From Adlercreutzia shanghongiae (lineage in GTDB: Bacteria > Actinomycetota > Coriobacteriia > Coriobacteriales > Eggerthellaceae): 64,000 nt of DNA. A program made the position numbers and the translations under genes. The stretch lies in assembly GCF_035830635.1 (NCBI RefSeq), contig NZ_JAYMFI010000009.1, positions 62,001 to 126,000 on the forward strand. Direction: 5' to 3'. The notes below the pieces were generated by a model, which did not search any database, was not told the DNA's origin, and saw only the letters and a list, made by a program, of their open reading frames with translations. The number at the start of each line of letters is the position of its first letter. Positions within the stretch are counted from its first letter, which is position 1. This document shows positions 1-8,225 of the stretch, piece after piece.

Positions 1-46
1 CGCGTATCTATGACAACGAATTGGCAATAATATAAACGATTTTGCA

Positions 47-93
47 TGACACTCTCAGTAAGAACTAATAATATCCTACTTTTATAAGTGTCA
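47..93. promoter_or_regulatory. Inverted repeat in AT-rich upstream region
   Basis: The first 204 bases are much richer in A and T than the rest of the window and hold no gene. TGACACT (47-53) is repeated in inverted form as AGTGTCA (87-93), and a smaller TCCTA/TAGGA pair lies at 73-77 and 105-109. Both lie upstream of the likely promoter of the DMSO-reductase-type operon, so they may be activator sites. Operator function is an inference. Confidence 0.35.
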
Positions 94-134
94 AAAGCTG
101 ATAATAGGACAAAAAAGTATTAGAATTTCAGATA

Positions 135-163
135 TTGACATATAAATTATGACTTCTCACAAT
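135..163 (+). promoter_or_regulatory. Probable sigma70-type promoter of the DMSO-reductase-type operon
   Basis: TTGACA (135-140) is a perfect -35 box. After a 17-base spacer comes CACAAT (158-163), a weaker -10 box. Transcription would start near 170, about 35 bases before the ATG at 205. The weak -10 with flanking repeats fits a regulated promoter. Confidence 0.5.
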
Positions 164-204
164 TTTATCTGTAGTTCTTAACTGCAGAAAGAGAAGGAGG
201 AGTC

Positions 205-2865
205 ATGACAAATCAGAATATTCTGCAAAGAGCGAAGGGTAGCGGTCTAAGCCGTCGCGGGTTTTTGGCTGCGGCTACCGCTAGCATGGGCTCGCTGGCC
301 CTCGCCGGCTGCTCACCGGCCGCTCAGGAGAATACCCTTGCCGAGACAGGGGAGGCTCCTGAGATTCTGGAGGGAGGCGAGTGGGTGCCGCTGCCCTGCG
401 CCCCCTCGTGTGGCGGTCGCTGCGTGACGCGCGGGTATCTTGTGGACGGCGTCATCGTGCGCCAGAAGACTGACGACTTTATCGAGGACACTGCTGAGAA
501 CCCGCAATATCGCTGCTGCCCCCGCGGTCGTGGTTCGCGCCAGCTGTACATGGGCGCCGATCGCTTGCGTTATCCCATGAAGCGCAAGCATTGGCAGCCG
601 GGTGGCAAGGATTTCCATGGCGAGCTGCGCGGCATCGACGAGTGGGAGCGCATCAGCTGGGACGAGGCGCTCGACCTTATTGCGTCCGAGCTCAAGCGCA
701 TCAAGGAGAACTATGGCCCCGAGGCCTTTTTCTGCGGCATTTCCGGCGATGGACGCGGCGGCGGCATGGGCACCGGCGGCGGTGTGACGCGCCTGTTGAA
801 CGCCTTCGGTGGCTGCGTGTACGTGTGGGGGACCCAGTCTTACGGCGGAATGCCCATCGTGGGAAACACCATGCAGGGCGAACCGTGGTTCTTCGGTGCA
901 ACAGATACGCAGGATGAGTTCAGCATGGCCAAGGCCAAGCGCGTCATTTGCTTTGGCATGGGTAATGTGACCTGGAACAATTGGATGTACGTGAAGCATG
1001 CTGGTGTCGAGATTATTGTTGTCGACCCTATCTGCTCGCCGGCAGCGCAGGCTCTGGCCGATCGTTGGATTCCCGTACGCCCCGGTACCGACGGTGCCCT
1101 GCTGCTGGGCATGGCCTACCACATGATCGAGAATAACCTGCACGATCAGGAATTCCTCGACACGTACGTGTCCGGCTTCGATGCCGATCATATGCCCGAG
1201 GGTTCCGACCCCAAGGACAACTTCAAGGACTACGTGCTGGGCACTTATGACGGCCAGCCCAAGACCCCGGCGTGGGCTAGCGAGATCTGCGGCGTTCCTG
1301 AGGCGGATATCATGTGGCTTGCCGAGCAGGCCACGTCCGTAAGCCCCCTTGTCATGCGCTCTACGCTTGGACCGGCCCGTACCGACAATGGGCAAAACTA
1401 TGCGCAAATCTTCCTTGCAGTGGGCTGGATGACGGGCAACGTGGGAATTCCCGGTGGAGAGGTAAGCATGTCTCATCCCGCCATGATGGGCTCCAAGGCC
1501 ATGGCTCAGTCGGGCCAAAACGGTATCGTCGTTCCGAAGAACCCCATTTGTGAAGATCCGGCCGAATCGGCCGCGCTGCCCTTTGGCGGCTACGACCCCA
1601 GCAAATTCTATGGACTACCCTACGGCCATGCATGGGATGCCATCATCAACGGCAAGGTTATCGACTTTGTTCACGGTGAGCGTGATATCGATATCCGCTG
1701 CATTTGGAAGGTGGGCACCTTTGCTCCCCTCAACCAAATCTCCGGCGGCATGAAGGGCATCGAGGCGTTCCGTAAGGTGGAGTTCGTCGTCTCGTCCGAT
1801 CTGCTCATGTCCTCCGACTGCCTCTACTCTGATATCGTGCTTCCCTGCGCATCGCTGTGGGAGGCCGAGGGTGGCAGCGCGGCCCAGGCTATTGGCGATG
1901 GTTTGCTCATCTATTACGGCAACAAGGTCATGGACCCCATCTACGAGGCGAAAGACGACCTGTGGGTTGAAGCTGAGCTTGCCAAGCGTCTGGGACTCGA
2001 TCCCAAAGAAGTGGTGAACGTCGAGTGGAAACAGGCATGTTTCAATCGCGTGGCCGGCACCCAGGTCATGAAAGAGGATTATTCCGATTACGAGCCGCTC
2101 GTTTCCATTACCCAGGACGATATCGACGAGCTGGGCGTCGAAGGCCAGCCCCAGGATGGCAAGATTCCTTACAAGGAGTTCGTGAAGACCGGCTACTACC
2201 GTTGCGAGAGGAGCCAGAACGACCCCTTTGTGTTCACGCCTCGCTCCGGTTTCCGTGCCGACCCCGTGGGCAATCCGTTGGGAACGCCTTCGGGCAAGCT
2301 CGAGATCTACTGCCCTTCGCTCGTGGACTACATGAAGCTTTATGGCACCGAACCTCTTGTGGAGGCGACGCCCAAGTACCGTCCGGCGAAGGAGGGCTAC
2401 GAGGACACCTTCGCCAATTGGGATGCGAAAGAGAAGGGCGAGTATCCCTTCCAGATGGTGTCCACGCACCACATGCGTTCGATGCATTCCTTCTACAACA
2501 ACGTGAAGTGGATTTGCGAGGCTTTCGCCAACAACCTGTTCCTGAATGTGCTCGACGCCCAGAAGCTCGGCGTGTCCCAGGATGAGACAGTTCTCATCTC
2601 CAGCCAGCATGGCAAGATGCTCCGTCGCGTGAACGTGACACCGCGTATCATGCCCGGCGTTGTGCTGATGGGCGAGGGCAACCATTTCGATGTGGACGAG
2701 GAGGGCATCGATCGAGGCGGGAATGCCAACGCCCTCGCCGGCGGTCACCTCATCGCGGCTGGTCATCAGCCTTGGAACACGGTTATGGTGAAGATTGAGA
2801 AGTGGGACGGCGATCCGCTGCAGCCCGACTGCGTGAAGCCTGCTCGCATCTACGATTTCGAATAA
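205..2865 (+). CDS. Tat-exported molybdopterin oxidoreductase, DMSO reductase family catalytic subunit
   Basis: Catalytic subunit of a respiratory-type molybdoenzyme; the substrate cannot be read from sequence. A Tat signal (SRRGFL, residues 16-21) is followed by a lipobox-like LAGC (Cys36), so the mature protein is probably a lipoprotein outside the membrane. Cys65, Cys69, Cys73 and Cys104 or Cys105 match the N-terminal [4Fe-4S] motif. The segment around Ser212 (GTQSYGG) lies where the family carries its Mo ligand, suggesting serine ligation. The C-terminal molybdopterin dinucleotide-binding domain is present, and 886 residues is normal for the family. The start follows a strong GGAGGAG ribosome site. 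Downstream are its electron-transfer subunit (9-base gap) and a TorD-like chaperone; no membrane anchor subunit is seen. Eggerthellaceae carry many paralogues, some of them dehydroxylases, so naming it DmsA would be unsafe. Confidence 0.93.
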   Translation: MTNQNILQRAKGSGLSRRGFLAAATASMGSLALAGCSPAAQENTLAETGEAPEILEGGEWVPLPCAPSCGGRCVTRGYLVDGVIVRQKTDDFIEDTAENPQYRCCPRGRGSRQLYMGADRLRYPMKRKHWQPGGKDFHGELRGIDEWERISWDEALDLIASELKRIKENYGPEAFFCGISGDGRGGGMGTGGGVTRLLNAFGGCVYVWGTQSYGGMPIVGNTMQGEPWFFGATDTQDEFSMAKAKRVICFGMGNVTWNNWMYVKHAGVEIIVVDPICSPAAQALADRWIPVRPGTDGALLLGMAYHMIENNLHDQEFLDTYVSGFDADHMPEGSDPKDNFKDYVLGTYDGQPKTPAWASEICGVPEADIMWLAEQATSVSPLVMRSTLGPARTDNGQNYAQIFLAVGWMTGNVGIPGGEVSMSHPAMMGSKAMAQSGQNGIVVPKNPICEDPAESAALPFGGYDPSKFYGLPYGHAWDAIINGKVIDFVHGERDIDIRCIWKVGTFAPLNQISGGMKGIEAFRKVEFVVSSDLLMSSDCLYSDIVLPCASLWEAEGGSAAQAIGDGLLIYYGNKVMDPIYEAKDDLWVEAELAKRLGLDPKEVVNVEWKQACFNRVAGTQVMKEDYSDYEPLVSITQDDIDELGVEGQPQDGKIPYKEFVKTGYYRCERSQNDPFVFTPRSGFRADPVGNPLGTPSGKLEIYCPSLVDYMKLYGTEPLVEATPKYRPAKEGYEDTFANWDAKEKGEYPFQMVSTHHMRSMHSFYNNVKWICEAFANNLFLNVLDAQKLGVSQDETVLISSQHGKMLRRVNVTPRIMPGVVLMGEGNHFDVDEEGIDRGGNANALAGGHLIAAGHQPWNTVMVKIEKWDGDPLQPDCVKPARIYDFE

Positions 2866-2874
2866 GGGGGAGTA

Positions 2875-3495
2875 ATGACTCAGTACGGTTTCTACTACAA
2901 CATCGACGACTGCATCGGATGTCGCACGTGCGTCATCGCCTGCAAGGATAAAAACGACCTCCCCGTGGGCACGAAGTACCGCCGCCTTATCGAGTATGCC
3001 GGCGGAGATTGGCAGGAGCAGGACGGTGTGTGCTCGGTGAGCAATTTCTTCGCTTACCACATCGCGGCCACCTGCAACCACTGCGCCAATCCCGCCTGTG
3101 TGGACCAGTGTCCCACCGGCGCCATGACCAAAGATCCCGAAAACGGAATCGTCTATGTGCAGAAGGATGTCTGCATCGGATGCGGCACGTGTGCCGAGGC
3201 ATGCCCTTACGATGTGCCCAAGGTTCGCGAGGAGACAAACATCTCCGGGAAATGCGATATGTGTCGCGACCTGGTTGCCCAGGGGGAGCAGCCGGCCTGT
3301 GTGGCCTCATGTCTCGCTCGATGCATCAAGTGGGGAGATATCAAGGAGCTGCGCGCGGAGTACGGTGACGTTGCCGCCATCCATCCCTTCCCGTCTCCCG
3401 AGGAAACGGCTCCGTCGGTGGTTTTCAGCTATCACCACATGAACCCTGAGGACCGCGAGGGCGAGATCGTCAGCCCCGAGGAAGAACTTTACTAG
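2875..3495 (+). CDS. Four-cluster ferredoxin, electron-transfer subunit (DmsB/NrfC type)
   Basis: Passes electrons between the quinone pool or another donor and the molybdoenzyme encoded just upstream. The 206 residues hold four cysteine clusters in the DmsB order: CIGCRTCVIAC near the N terminus, CNHCANPACVDQC, CIGCGTCAEAC, and CDMCRD followed by CVASC. Together they should ligate four [4Fe-4S] centres. It has no signal peptide, as is usual for a subunit exported together with a Tat-bearing partner. GGGGG at 2867-2871 provides the ribosome site. It is translated directly after the catalytic subunit and followed by a perfect hairpin. Confidence 0.93.
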   Translation: MTQYGFYYNIDDCIGCRTCVIACKDKNDLPVGTKYRRLIEYAGGDWQEQDGVCSVSNFFAYHIAATCNHCANPACVDQCPTGAMTKDPENGIVYVQKDVCIGCGTCAEACPYDVPKVREETNISGKCDMCRDLVAQGEQPACVASCLARCIKWGDIKELRAEYGDVAAIHPFPSPEETAPSVVFSYHHMNPEDREGEIVSPEEELY

Positions 3496-3504
3496 GACAT
3501 TGTC

Positions 3505-3530
3505 GCGGTGGATTCCTCGGAATCCACCGC
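3505..3530 (+). other. Perfect hairpin between ferredoxin and chaperone genes
   Basis: GCGGTGGATTC (3505-3515) pairs perfectly with 3520-3530 around a CTCG loop, ten bases after the ferredoxin stop codon. There is no T-run, so it is more likely an mRNA processing or stability element that lowers chaperone output than a full terminator. Confidence 0.6.
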
Positions 3531-3551
3531 CGATTTTGAAGGGATGCGCTT

Positions 3552-4214
3552 ATGGTTGCTTTGGGCAAAACCGAGACAATGGACGTGCTCGCGGCGCGAG
3601 CGCTCGCCTACCGGGCATTCCAGCGTATTTTCGCAAGCGAGCCGGATGGCGCGCTTTTGGAAGCGCTCGGTTCGGATGCGCTCCGCATGTCCTTGGAGCT
3701 GCTGGCGGGGAATGAGGCGGCCAACGCTTTTGGGCGTACTCTTTCCTCTGTCTCCGATCTGGGGGCCGTGGGGGATGAGTACACGCGGGTTTTTCTGGGG
3801 CCCGGCGACCTTGCCGCACCCCCTTGGGAGTCCACCTATCTCTCGAACGACAACCTTATTTTCCAGGCCAGTACCTTGGCGGTTCGTGAAGCGTATCTCA
3901 AGGCCGGTTTTCTGCCCGTCATGCATCCGCGGGTGGCCGACGATCATATAGCCTTAGAGCTTGACTTTATGTCGAGACTTGCCCAGAAAGCACAGGGGCT
4001 GTACGCCGACGATGATGAGGCCGGTTTTGAAGAAGAACTCAAACGCCAGAAATCCTTCCTCAACGAGCATCTGCTGAAATGGGTGCCGTTCTACGAGCGG
4101 CGCCTCTCCGAGAGCGGCATCGGATCGTTCTACGGCCGCATTCTCGAGGTGCTCACGGCCTTTTTGGCCGGAGACGCCCTCGCATTGCGAGATCTCCTCT
4201 CGGATGGCTTATAA
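3552..4214 (+). CDS. TorD/DmsD-family molybdoenzyme chaperone
   Basis: Cytoplasmic maturation chaperone expected to bind the Tat signal of the upstream catalytic subunit and hold it until cofactor is loaded. The 220-residue all-helical protein has the family marks: EYTRVFLGPG followed by PPWESTYLS (about residues 76-98), and DHIALELDFM (about 136-145), then a HLLKWVPFY segment. It is the third gene of the operon, 56 bases after the ferredoxin gene with a hairpin between them. The start at 3552 is preceded by GAAGGGATG; an alternative internal ATG at 3579 would shorten it by nine residues. Confidence 0.88.
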   Translation: MVALGKTETMDVLAARALAYRAFQRIFASEPDGALLEALGSDALRMSLELLAGNEAANAFGRTLSSVSDLGAVGDEYTRVFLGPGDLAAPPWESTYLSNDNLIFQASTLAVREAYLKAGFLPVMHPRVADDHIALELDFMSRLAQKAQGLYADDDEAGFEEELKRQKSFLNEHLLKWVPFYERRLSESGIGSFYGRILEVLTAFLAGDALALRDLLSDGL

Positions 4215-4308
4215 CAAGCTGCCATCTTCCTTTTGCGCCTGTCGCCGTTCCCTTCTCGGCGGCAGGCGCGTTTGATTGGGAGCGGGCGAAGCCGGAGAAA
4301 AAGAGAAG

Positions 4309-4860
4309 AACGTAGAGAAGGCGTGGCTTATCATGGGGGCAGCCAGGGGGTTGGTCGCGCTGTGGCGCAAGAGTCTCTCTTTCGAGGCGACTGCGTAGTT
4401 GCGGTTACGAGAAAGGAAGGGGATTCGACCTATCTGCTCAGTGTCCCAGCAGGCCCCTCCGCTTGAAGCTCGATGTGGCCGCTGAAGGCCAGCAGGCGCA
4501 CGATGCTGTTGCCGCGGCGGCAATCGCTCGGTTCGGTCGCATCGATGTGCTTGCGAGCAATGCGGGCAACGGCCGAATCACCAAATTCGAAGAGACGGGC
4601 GAGGAGGGCATCCGTGAGCTTTTCGAGCTGAATTTCTTCGGTCTCATGCACGTGACGCGCGCGGTGCTTCCGTATATGAAGTTGCAGCAACCCGGGCATA
4701 TCCGGCCAAGCTCGCGCGGCTCGTTTGCGATGCGGCATGCTCGGAGGCGCCGCCGCTTCATCTTCCCGTGGGTGCAGATGCCGTAGGGGCCGTGGAGAGG
4801 CAGAATCCCGCCATGCGGGCCGACCTGCACGACTGGCGCGATCGCTCCGTCGACACCTTA
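4309..4860 (+). pseudogene. Decayed short-chain dehydrogenase/reductase (SDR)
   Basis: Fragments of one SDR lie in order but in different frames. The N-terminal nucleotide-binding segment reads KAWLIMGAARGL (frame of 4321), then GVGRAVAQESLFRGDCVVAV in the frame of 4233. The middle, LKLDVAAEGQQ to FGRIDVLASNAGNGRI and LFELNFFGLMHVTRAVLPYM, is in the frame of 4463. The C-terminal part, LVCDAACSEAPPLHLPVGADA to MRADLHDWRDRSVDT, is in the frame of 4768. The region between GHI and the C-terminal part, which should hold the catalytic Tyr-Lys pair, is missing. No start codon with a ribosome site is seen. At least three frame changes plus a central deletion make this a dead gene. Confidence 0.85.
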
Positions 4861-4964
4861 CCCGGTAACCCGTCCCGTTTGAGGCGCGGGGGTGCGGGAG
4901 GTACCCGCACATCATGGAGCGTTTGTGCATGGGATAACCGTTGTATTACATAGCTTCTCCATCA

Positions 4965-4973
4965 TGATAGAAT
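4965..4973 (+). promoter_or_regulatory. Extended -10 promoter element
   Basis: TGATAGAAT forms an extended -10 (TG-N-TAGAAT) with no convincing -35 box. It would start a transcript near 4980 running into the gene at 5065. Confidence 0.4.
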
Positions 4974-5064
4974 GAAAAAACTCATCATGGATGGATTGCG
5001 TGCTGATGCCCGCGGCCTGAAGCGCCGCTGGGCCGCGCGGTGCGATAGTCAGGAAGGAACAGCA

Positions 5065-5523
5065 ATGGACGAAACCGGAGTGTTGGGGCTGCTCGAAGAG
5101 CTCTCGATTCTTCTCGAGGACTCGAAGCCCGTCTTCGGCAAGAGCAACCTGCGCCAGGTGGACATCGCCGCCGCGTTCGACATCATGGACGAGATCCGCG
5201 ATTTGTTCCCGGCCGAGTTCTCCCAGGCCCGTCAGATCGTGCGCGAGCGCCAGAGCCTGCTGGACGATGCCGAGGTCGAGGCCAACCGCATGATCGAGGA
5301 TGCCCGCAGCCAGGCCATCACCATCGCCTCCGAGCAGGAGATCGTGCGTATCTCCCAGCAGCAGGCCGATACCATCCTGGCCGACGCCCGCGAGCTGGAG
5401 CGCCAGACCCGCGCCGGCGCCGAGGACTACGCCGACGAGGTGTTCGGCCACATCGAGCAGAGCCTTGACACGCTGCTGAACAACACGCGCCGCTGCCGCG
5501 ACCGCCTGAACGCCACCCGCTAG
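5065..5523 (+). CDS. SepIVA/DivIVA-like coiled-coil protein
   Basis: Predicted cytoplasmic coiled-coil protein of 152 residues. An N-terminal segment (MDETGVLGLLEELSILLEDS) precedes a long charged helix rich in Glu, Arg, Ala and Gln (about residues 50-145) with phrases such as LLDDAEVEANRMIEDAR, typical of DivIVA-like and ATP-synthase-b-like stalks. The start at 5065 follows AGGAAGGAAC; an upstream in-frame ATG at 4972 lacks a ribosome site. In mycobacteria the division factor SepIVA lies directly upstream of the DUF177 gene and rnc, and the order here matches, so a role in septation or polar growth is a reasonable inference. Annotation pipelines may call it an ATPase subunit H-like protein. 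Confidence 0.65.
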   Translation: MDETGVLGLLEELSILLEDSKPVFGKSNLRQVDIAAAFDIMDEIRDLFPAEFSQARQIVRERQSLLDDAEVEANRMIEDARSQAITIASEQEIVRISQQQADTILADARELERQTRAGAEDYADEVFGHIEQSLDTLLNNTRRCRDRLNATR

Positions 5524-5551
5524 TTCACGCGGGACACACGCAACTGAGAAG

Positions 5552-5578
5552 GGCGCGCCTCGCTGGGCGCGTCTTTTT
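5552..5578 (+). terminator. Rho-independent terminator
   Basis: GGCGCGCC (5552-5559) pairs with GGCGCGTC (5566-5573) with one G-T pair, followed by TTTTT. It lies between the SepIVA-like gene and the DUF177 gene and would end or attenuate the former transcript. Confidence 0.75.
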
Positions 5579-5596
5579 GTTAGAAAGGAACGGATT

Positions 5597-6151
5597 ATGG
5601 CTTCCGAGAATACGGCAATCATTCAAATTCCCGAGGCGCTGCTGGAGACGGCCGAGACGCGGCACTTCGAGGGGACGCTGGAGATGGCCGAGCTGGCCGC
5701 CGGCCCCGATGCCTACATGTTTGCGGCCCCCATCTCGTGGTCGGTGGAGGCCACCAACACCGGCGACGCCATTCTCGTCCAGGGCACGGCCAAGGCCGAG
5801 GCTGCCACCCAGTGCGCCCGCTGTCTGGAAGACGTGTCCTACGATTTGGAAGGCGACATCGAGGGCTACTTCGTCATCGGCGCTGAAGAGGAAGCCGAGG
5901 CGCCCGAGGATTTGGAGGGCGACGAGTTCGATTTCTTGCCTGAGAACCGCAAGATCGATCTGGTGCCGCTTGTGGTGGCGGCCTTGCTTCTGGAAGTGCC
6001 CCTCGTGCCGCTGTGCGCCGACGACTGCAAGGGCCTGTGCCCCCAGTGCGGCGCGAATCTGAACGAGGGCGACTGCGGCTGCGCCAAGCAAGGGCCCGAT
6101 GTGGAGAAGAGCCCCTTCGCTGCTCTGAAGGATTTCGATTTCGGCGAGTAG
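5597..6151 (+). CDS. DUF177 (YceD-family) protein
   Basis: YceD/DUF177 proteins are encoded beside rpmF in most bacteria and are linked to 23S rRNA accumulation; the molecular role is not settled. This 184-residue copy has the family core QCARCLEDV (about residues 73-81), an acidic middle, and a C-terminal cysteine-rich knuckle (CADDCKGLCPQCG, then CGC) likely to bind zinc. AAAGGAACGG precedes the ATG. L32 lies 1.7 kb downstream, separated by a chloride-channel gene that interrupts the usual DUF177-rpmF pair. Confidence 0.88.
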   Translation: MASENTAIIQIPEALLETAETRHFEGTLEMAELAAGPDAYMFAAPISWSVEATNTGDAILVQGTAKAEAATQCARCLEDVSYDLEGDIEGYFVIGAEEEAEAPEDLEGDEFDFLPENRKIDLVPLVVAALLLEVPLVPLCADDCKGLCPQCGANLNEGDCGCAKQGPDVEKSPFAALKDFDFGE

Positions 6152-6176
6152 TCGCTGGCAGATAACAGCTTTTCAA

Positions 6177-6214
6177 CGAAGGTCGGCGAGGCGGAAACGC
6201 TTCGCCGACCTTCG
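6177..6214 (+). terminator. Strong hairpin after DUF177 gene
   Basis: A stem of about 17 base pairs (CGAAGGTCGGCGAG... against ...TTCGCCGACCTTCG) closes on a GAAA loop at 6194-6197. It lacks a T-run but is the only obvious end for the DUF177 transcript. Confidence 0.6.
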
Positions 6215-6285
6215 GGTTATGAGCCCGGCAAGCTACTACAGTGGTCCCGCGAGGTTTTTTGGAAGCGCGACCAGGGAGGTGCATC

Positions 6286-7734
6286 GTGGGCGGAATTGAT
6301 GGCGGGCAGGTGCTGCGCCACGGTCTGTTCGCCGTACTCGTCGGCGTAGCCGGCGCCGCCGCCTCGGTGGTGCTCTGCCTGCTTGTGAGCTTTGCTTACA
6401 CGCTCGTCTGCGATCATCCCTGGCTGCTCTATCTTTTGCCCGTCCTCGGCGTGGCGAGCCTGCTCATGTACCGGGCGATGAAGCTGCCCTTGGACACCAC
6501 CACTCACACGGTTGTAAACGACATACGCGCCGATCGCGAGATATCTCCGTGGCTTGCCCCGGGCATCTTGCTCGGCACGGCGCTGTCCATTCTCGGCGGC
6601 GCCTCGGTGGGCAAGGAGGCCGGTGCCCTGCACATGGGAGCCTCGCTGGGCGACCTGATCGCGCGACCCATGAGGCTGCGCCCCGTCACGCGCAAAGAGC
6701 AGGCCGTGGGCGATGGGCACGTGGGCATGCGCGCGTACGCCGCCGCCACGGGCATGGCCGCCTGCTTCGCGGCTTTGTTCTTCGCGCCTTTGGGCTCTAC
6801 GGCCTTCGTCATCGAGCTTGCCCGCTACGAGCGCTCGGTGGTGCGCCATCTGCCCACCATGCTGCTCGCCTGCTTTGTCGCGTTCGCTCTGGCGAGCCTC
6901 GTCGGCATCGGAGACATCATTCCGAAGGTGCCCCTGCCTGGGCTTTCCTGGCCCATCGTCGGCCAGTGCATCGTCATCGCCGTGGCATGTGCGCTTGTGG
7001 GCACTCTCTATATCAAGGCCATCGAGGGCCTGCAGCGGGTCACCAAGCGCGCCTCGAAGAACTACTATCTGTGGGTCGCCCTCGGCGGCATCGTCATGAT
7101 TGCGCTCGTGAGCCTGTTCGGCTGGCAGGGCTTCGAGGGCACCGGCGGCAATCAGCTGGCCTTGGCGCTCTCAGGCGAGCAAGAGCCCTGGGCCTTCGCC
7201 GTAAAGACGCTGCTCACCGTCGTGTGCCTGGGCCTGTGGTTCCGCGGCGGCGAAATCATGCCCACCTTCACTATCGGCGCGCTTTTAGGCGCGAGCTGCA
7301 CGGTGATGACCGGGGGAGAGGCCGGCTGGTCGGCGGCCGTGGGGCTCGTGGCCTTCTTTGCGGCCATGAGTCGCTGCCCTCTGGCCGCCTTCTTCATGGG
7401 GTGCGAGATTTTCGGCTGGGCCGGCGCGCCGCTGTTCGCCCTGGCGGTGGCCGTCTCGTTCTCGCTGGGCCGCGATGTGGGGTATTACGGCCGCGGCGCC
7501 ACGAGCGTCCTGCGCGAAGCCGCGCACATCCGCCGCCACGGTCGTCCTTCGCGTCCCGGCGAGGTGGAGGGCAAGTCGCTTTTGGAAGACGTCATCGAGT
7601 CGAGCCAGAGCAATCTGGTGAAACTGGAGGATGCCCTGCAGCGCCACGCCGATGCGGCGGCCGCTGCAGCCGAGGGGGCGGCTGGGGCGCCGAGCGCGCC
7701 GCCGGCTTCCGCAGACTCCGTGAAGAAGCCGTGA
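6286..7734 (+). CDS. ClC-family chloride channel/antiporter
   Basis: Integral membrane anion transporter of about 482 residues with many hydrophobic helices. The second signature is recognisable as GGASVGKEAGALHMG, keeping the gating-type glutamate, and the third as GGEIMPTFTIGALLGA. The first signature (GSGIP) is not visible where expected after LMYRAMKLPLDTT, so ion selectivity may differ from the E. coli exchanger. The C-terminal tail is soluble and Ala-rich, without CBS domains. GTG at 6286 is preferred because GGGAGGTG sits just before it; the upstream GTG at 6241 has no ribosome site. Confidence 0.82.
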   Translation: MGGIDGGQVLRHGLFAVLVGVAGAAASVVLCLLVSFAYTLVCDHPWLLYLLPVLGVASLLMYRAMKLPLDTTTHTVVNDIRADREISPWLAPGILLGTALSILGGASVGKEAGALHMGASLGDLIARPMRLRPVTRKEQAVGDGHVGMRAYAAATGMAACFAALFFAPLGSTAFVIELARYERSVVRHLPTMLLACFVAFALASLVGIGDIIPKVPLPGLSWPIVGQCIVIAVACALVGTLYIKAIEGLQRVTKRASKNYYLWVALGGIVMIALVSLFGWQGFEGTGGNQLALALSGEQEPWAFAVKTLLTVVCLGLWFRGGEIMPTFTIGALLGASCTVMTGGEAGWSAAVGLVAFFAAMSRCPLAAFFMGCEIFGWAGAPLFALAVAVSFSLGRDVGYYGRGATSVLREAAHIRRHGRPSRPGEVEGKSLLEDVIESSQSNLVKLEDALQRHADAAAAAAEGAAGAPSAPPASADSVKKP

Positions 7735-7762
7735 CCGCTGGCGAATTCGTGACAAAAGCCCC

Positions 7763-7791
7763 TTGCGAGCTGTGAAGCGGTTGGGTATGAT
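7763..7791 (+). promoter_or_regulatory. Promoter of rpmF-plsX-rnc-smc
   Basis: TTGCGA (7763-7768), a 17-base spacer and TATGAT (7786-7791) form a good sigma70-type promoter. The transcript would begin near 7798, leaving a leader of about 65 bases before rpmF. Confidence 0.75.
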
Positions 7792-7862
7792 ATCAAATCG
7801 TGCGTTTACAGAAGAAGTTGTGAACGGCACCCGCTGTTCCAGCTATAGAAGGAGTAATCGAG

Positions 7863-8042
7863 ATGGCAGTACCTAAGCGCAAAATGGGCCGTGCCCGCAC
7901 CCATGCCCGTCGCAGCACCAACGACAAGATCGCGGCTCCCGCCCGCTCCATTTGCCCCCAGTGCGGCGAGGTAAAGCTCCCTCACCGCGTGTGCGGCAAT
8001 TGCGGCTACTATCGCGACCGCGAGGTCATCGAGACCGAGTAG
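7863..8042 (+). CDS. rpmF: 50S ribosomal protein L32
   Basis: Structural protein of the large ribosomal subunit. The 59-residue product begins MAVPKRKMGRARTHARR and ends with a zinc ribbon, CPQCGEVKLPHRVCGNCG, the Cys4 form of L32. GAAGGAG precedes the ATG at 7863. It is followed by a hairpin and then plsX, a classic pairing. Confidence 0.97.
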   Translation: MAVPKRKMGRARTHARRSTNDKIAAPARSICPQCGEVKLPHRVCGNCGYYRDREVIETE

Positions 8043-8122
8043 CTTTTCGTGCGTGACGGTCGCGGGGGCGCCAGGTAGCCTCCGCGATGTCGGCAAAGCC
8101 TCCTCGCATGCCAAGCTTTATG

Positions 8123-8147
8123 AGCCTGGTCTGCCAGGGGGCTTTTT
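8123..8147 (+). terminator. Attenuator-like hairpin between rpmF and plsX
   Basis: AGCCTGG (8123-8129) pairs with CCAGG plus GCT after a TCTG loop, with two bulged G residues, and is followed by TTTTT. It probably lets abundant L32 mRNA end early while some transcripts read into plsX. Confidence 0.5.
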
Positions 8148-8225
8148 GGCTATAGACCGTCGTGACGTGTCGCCCGCTGCAGCGGGAACCAGAAAGCAAG
8201 CATCCCAATTTGAGGAGTCTTTCCC

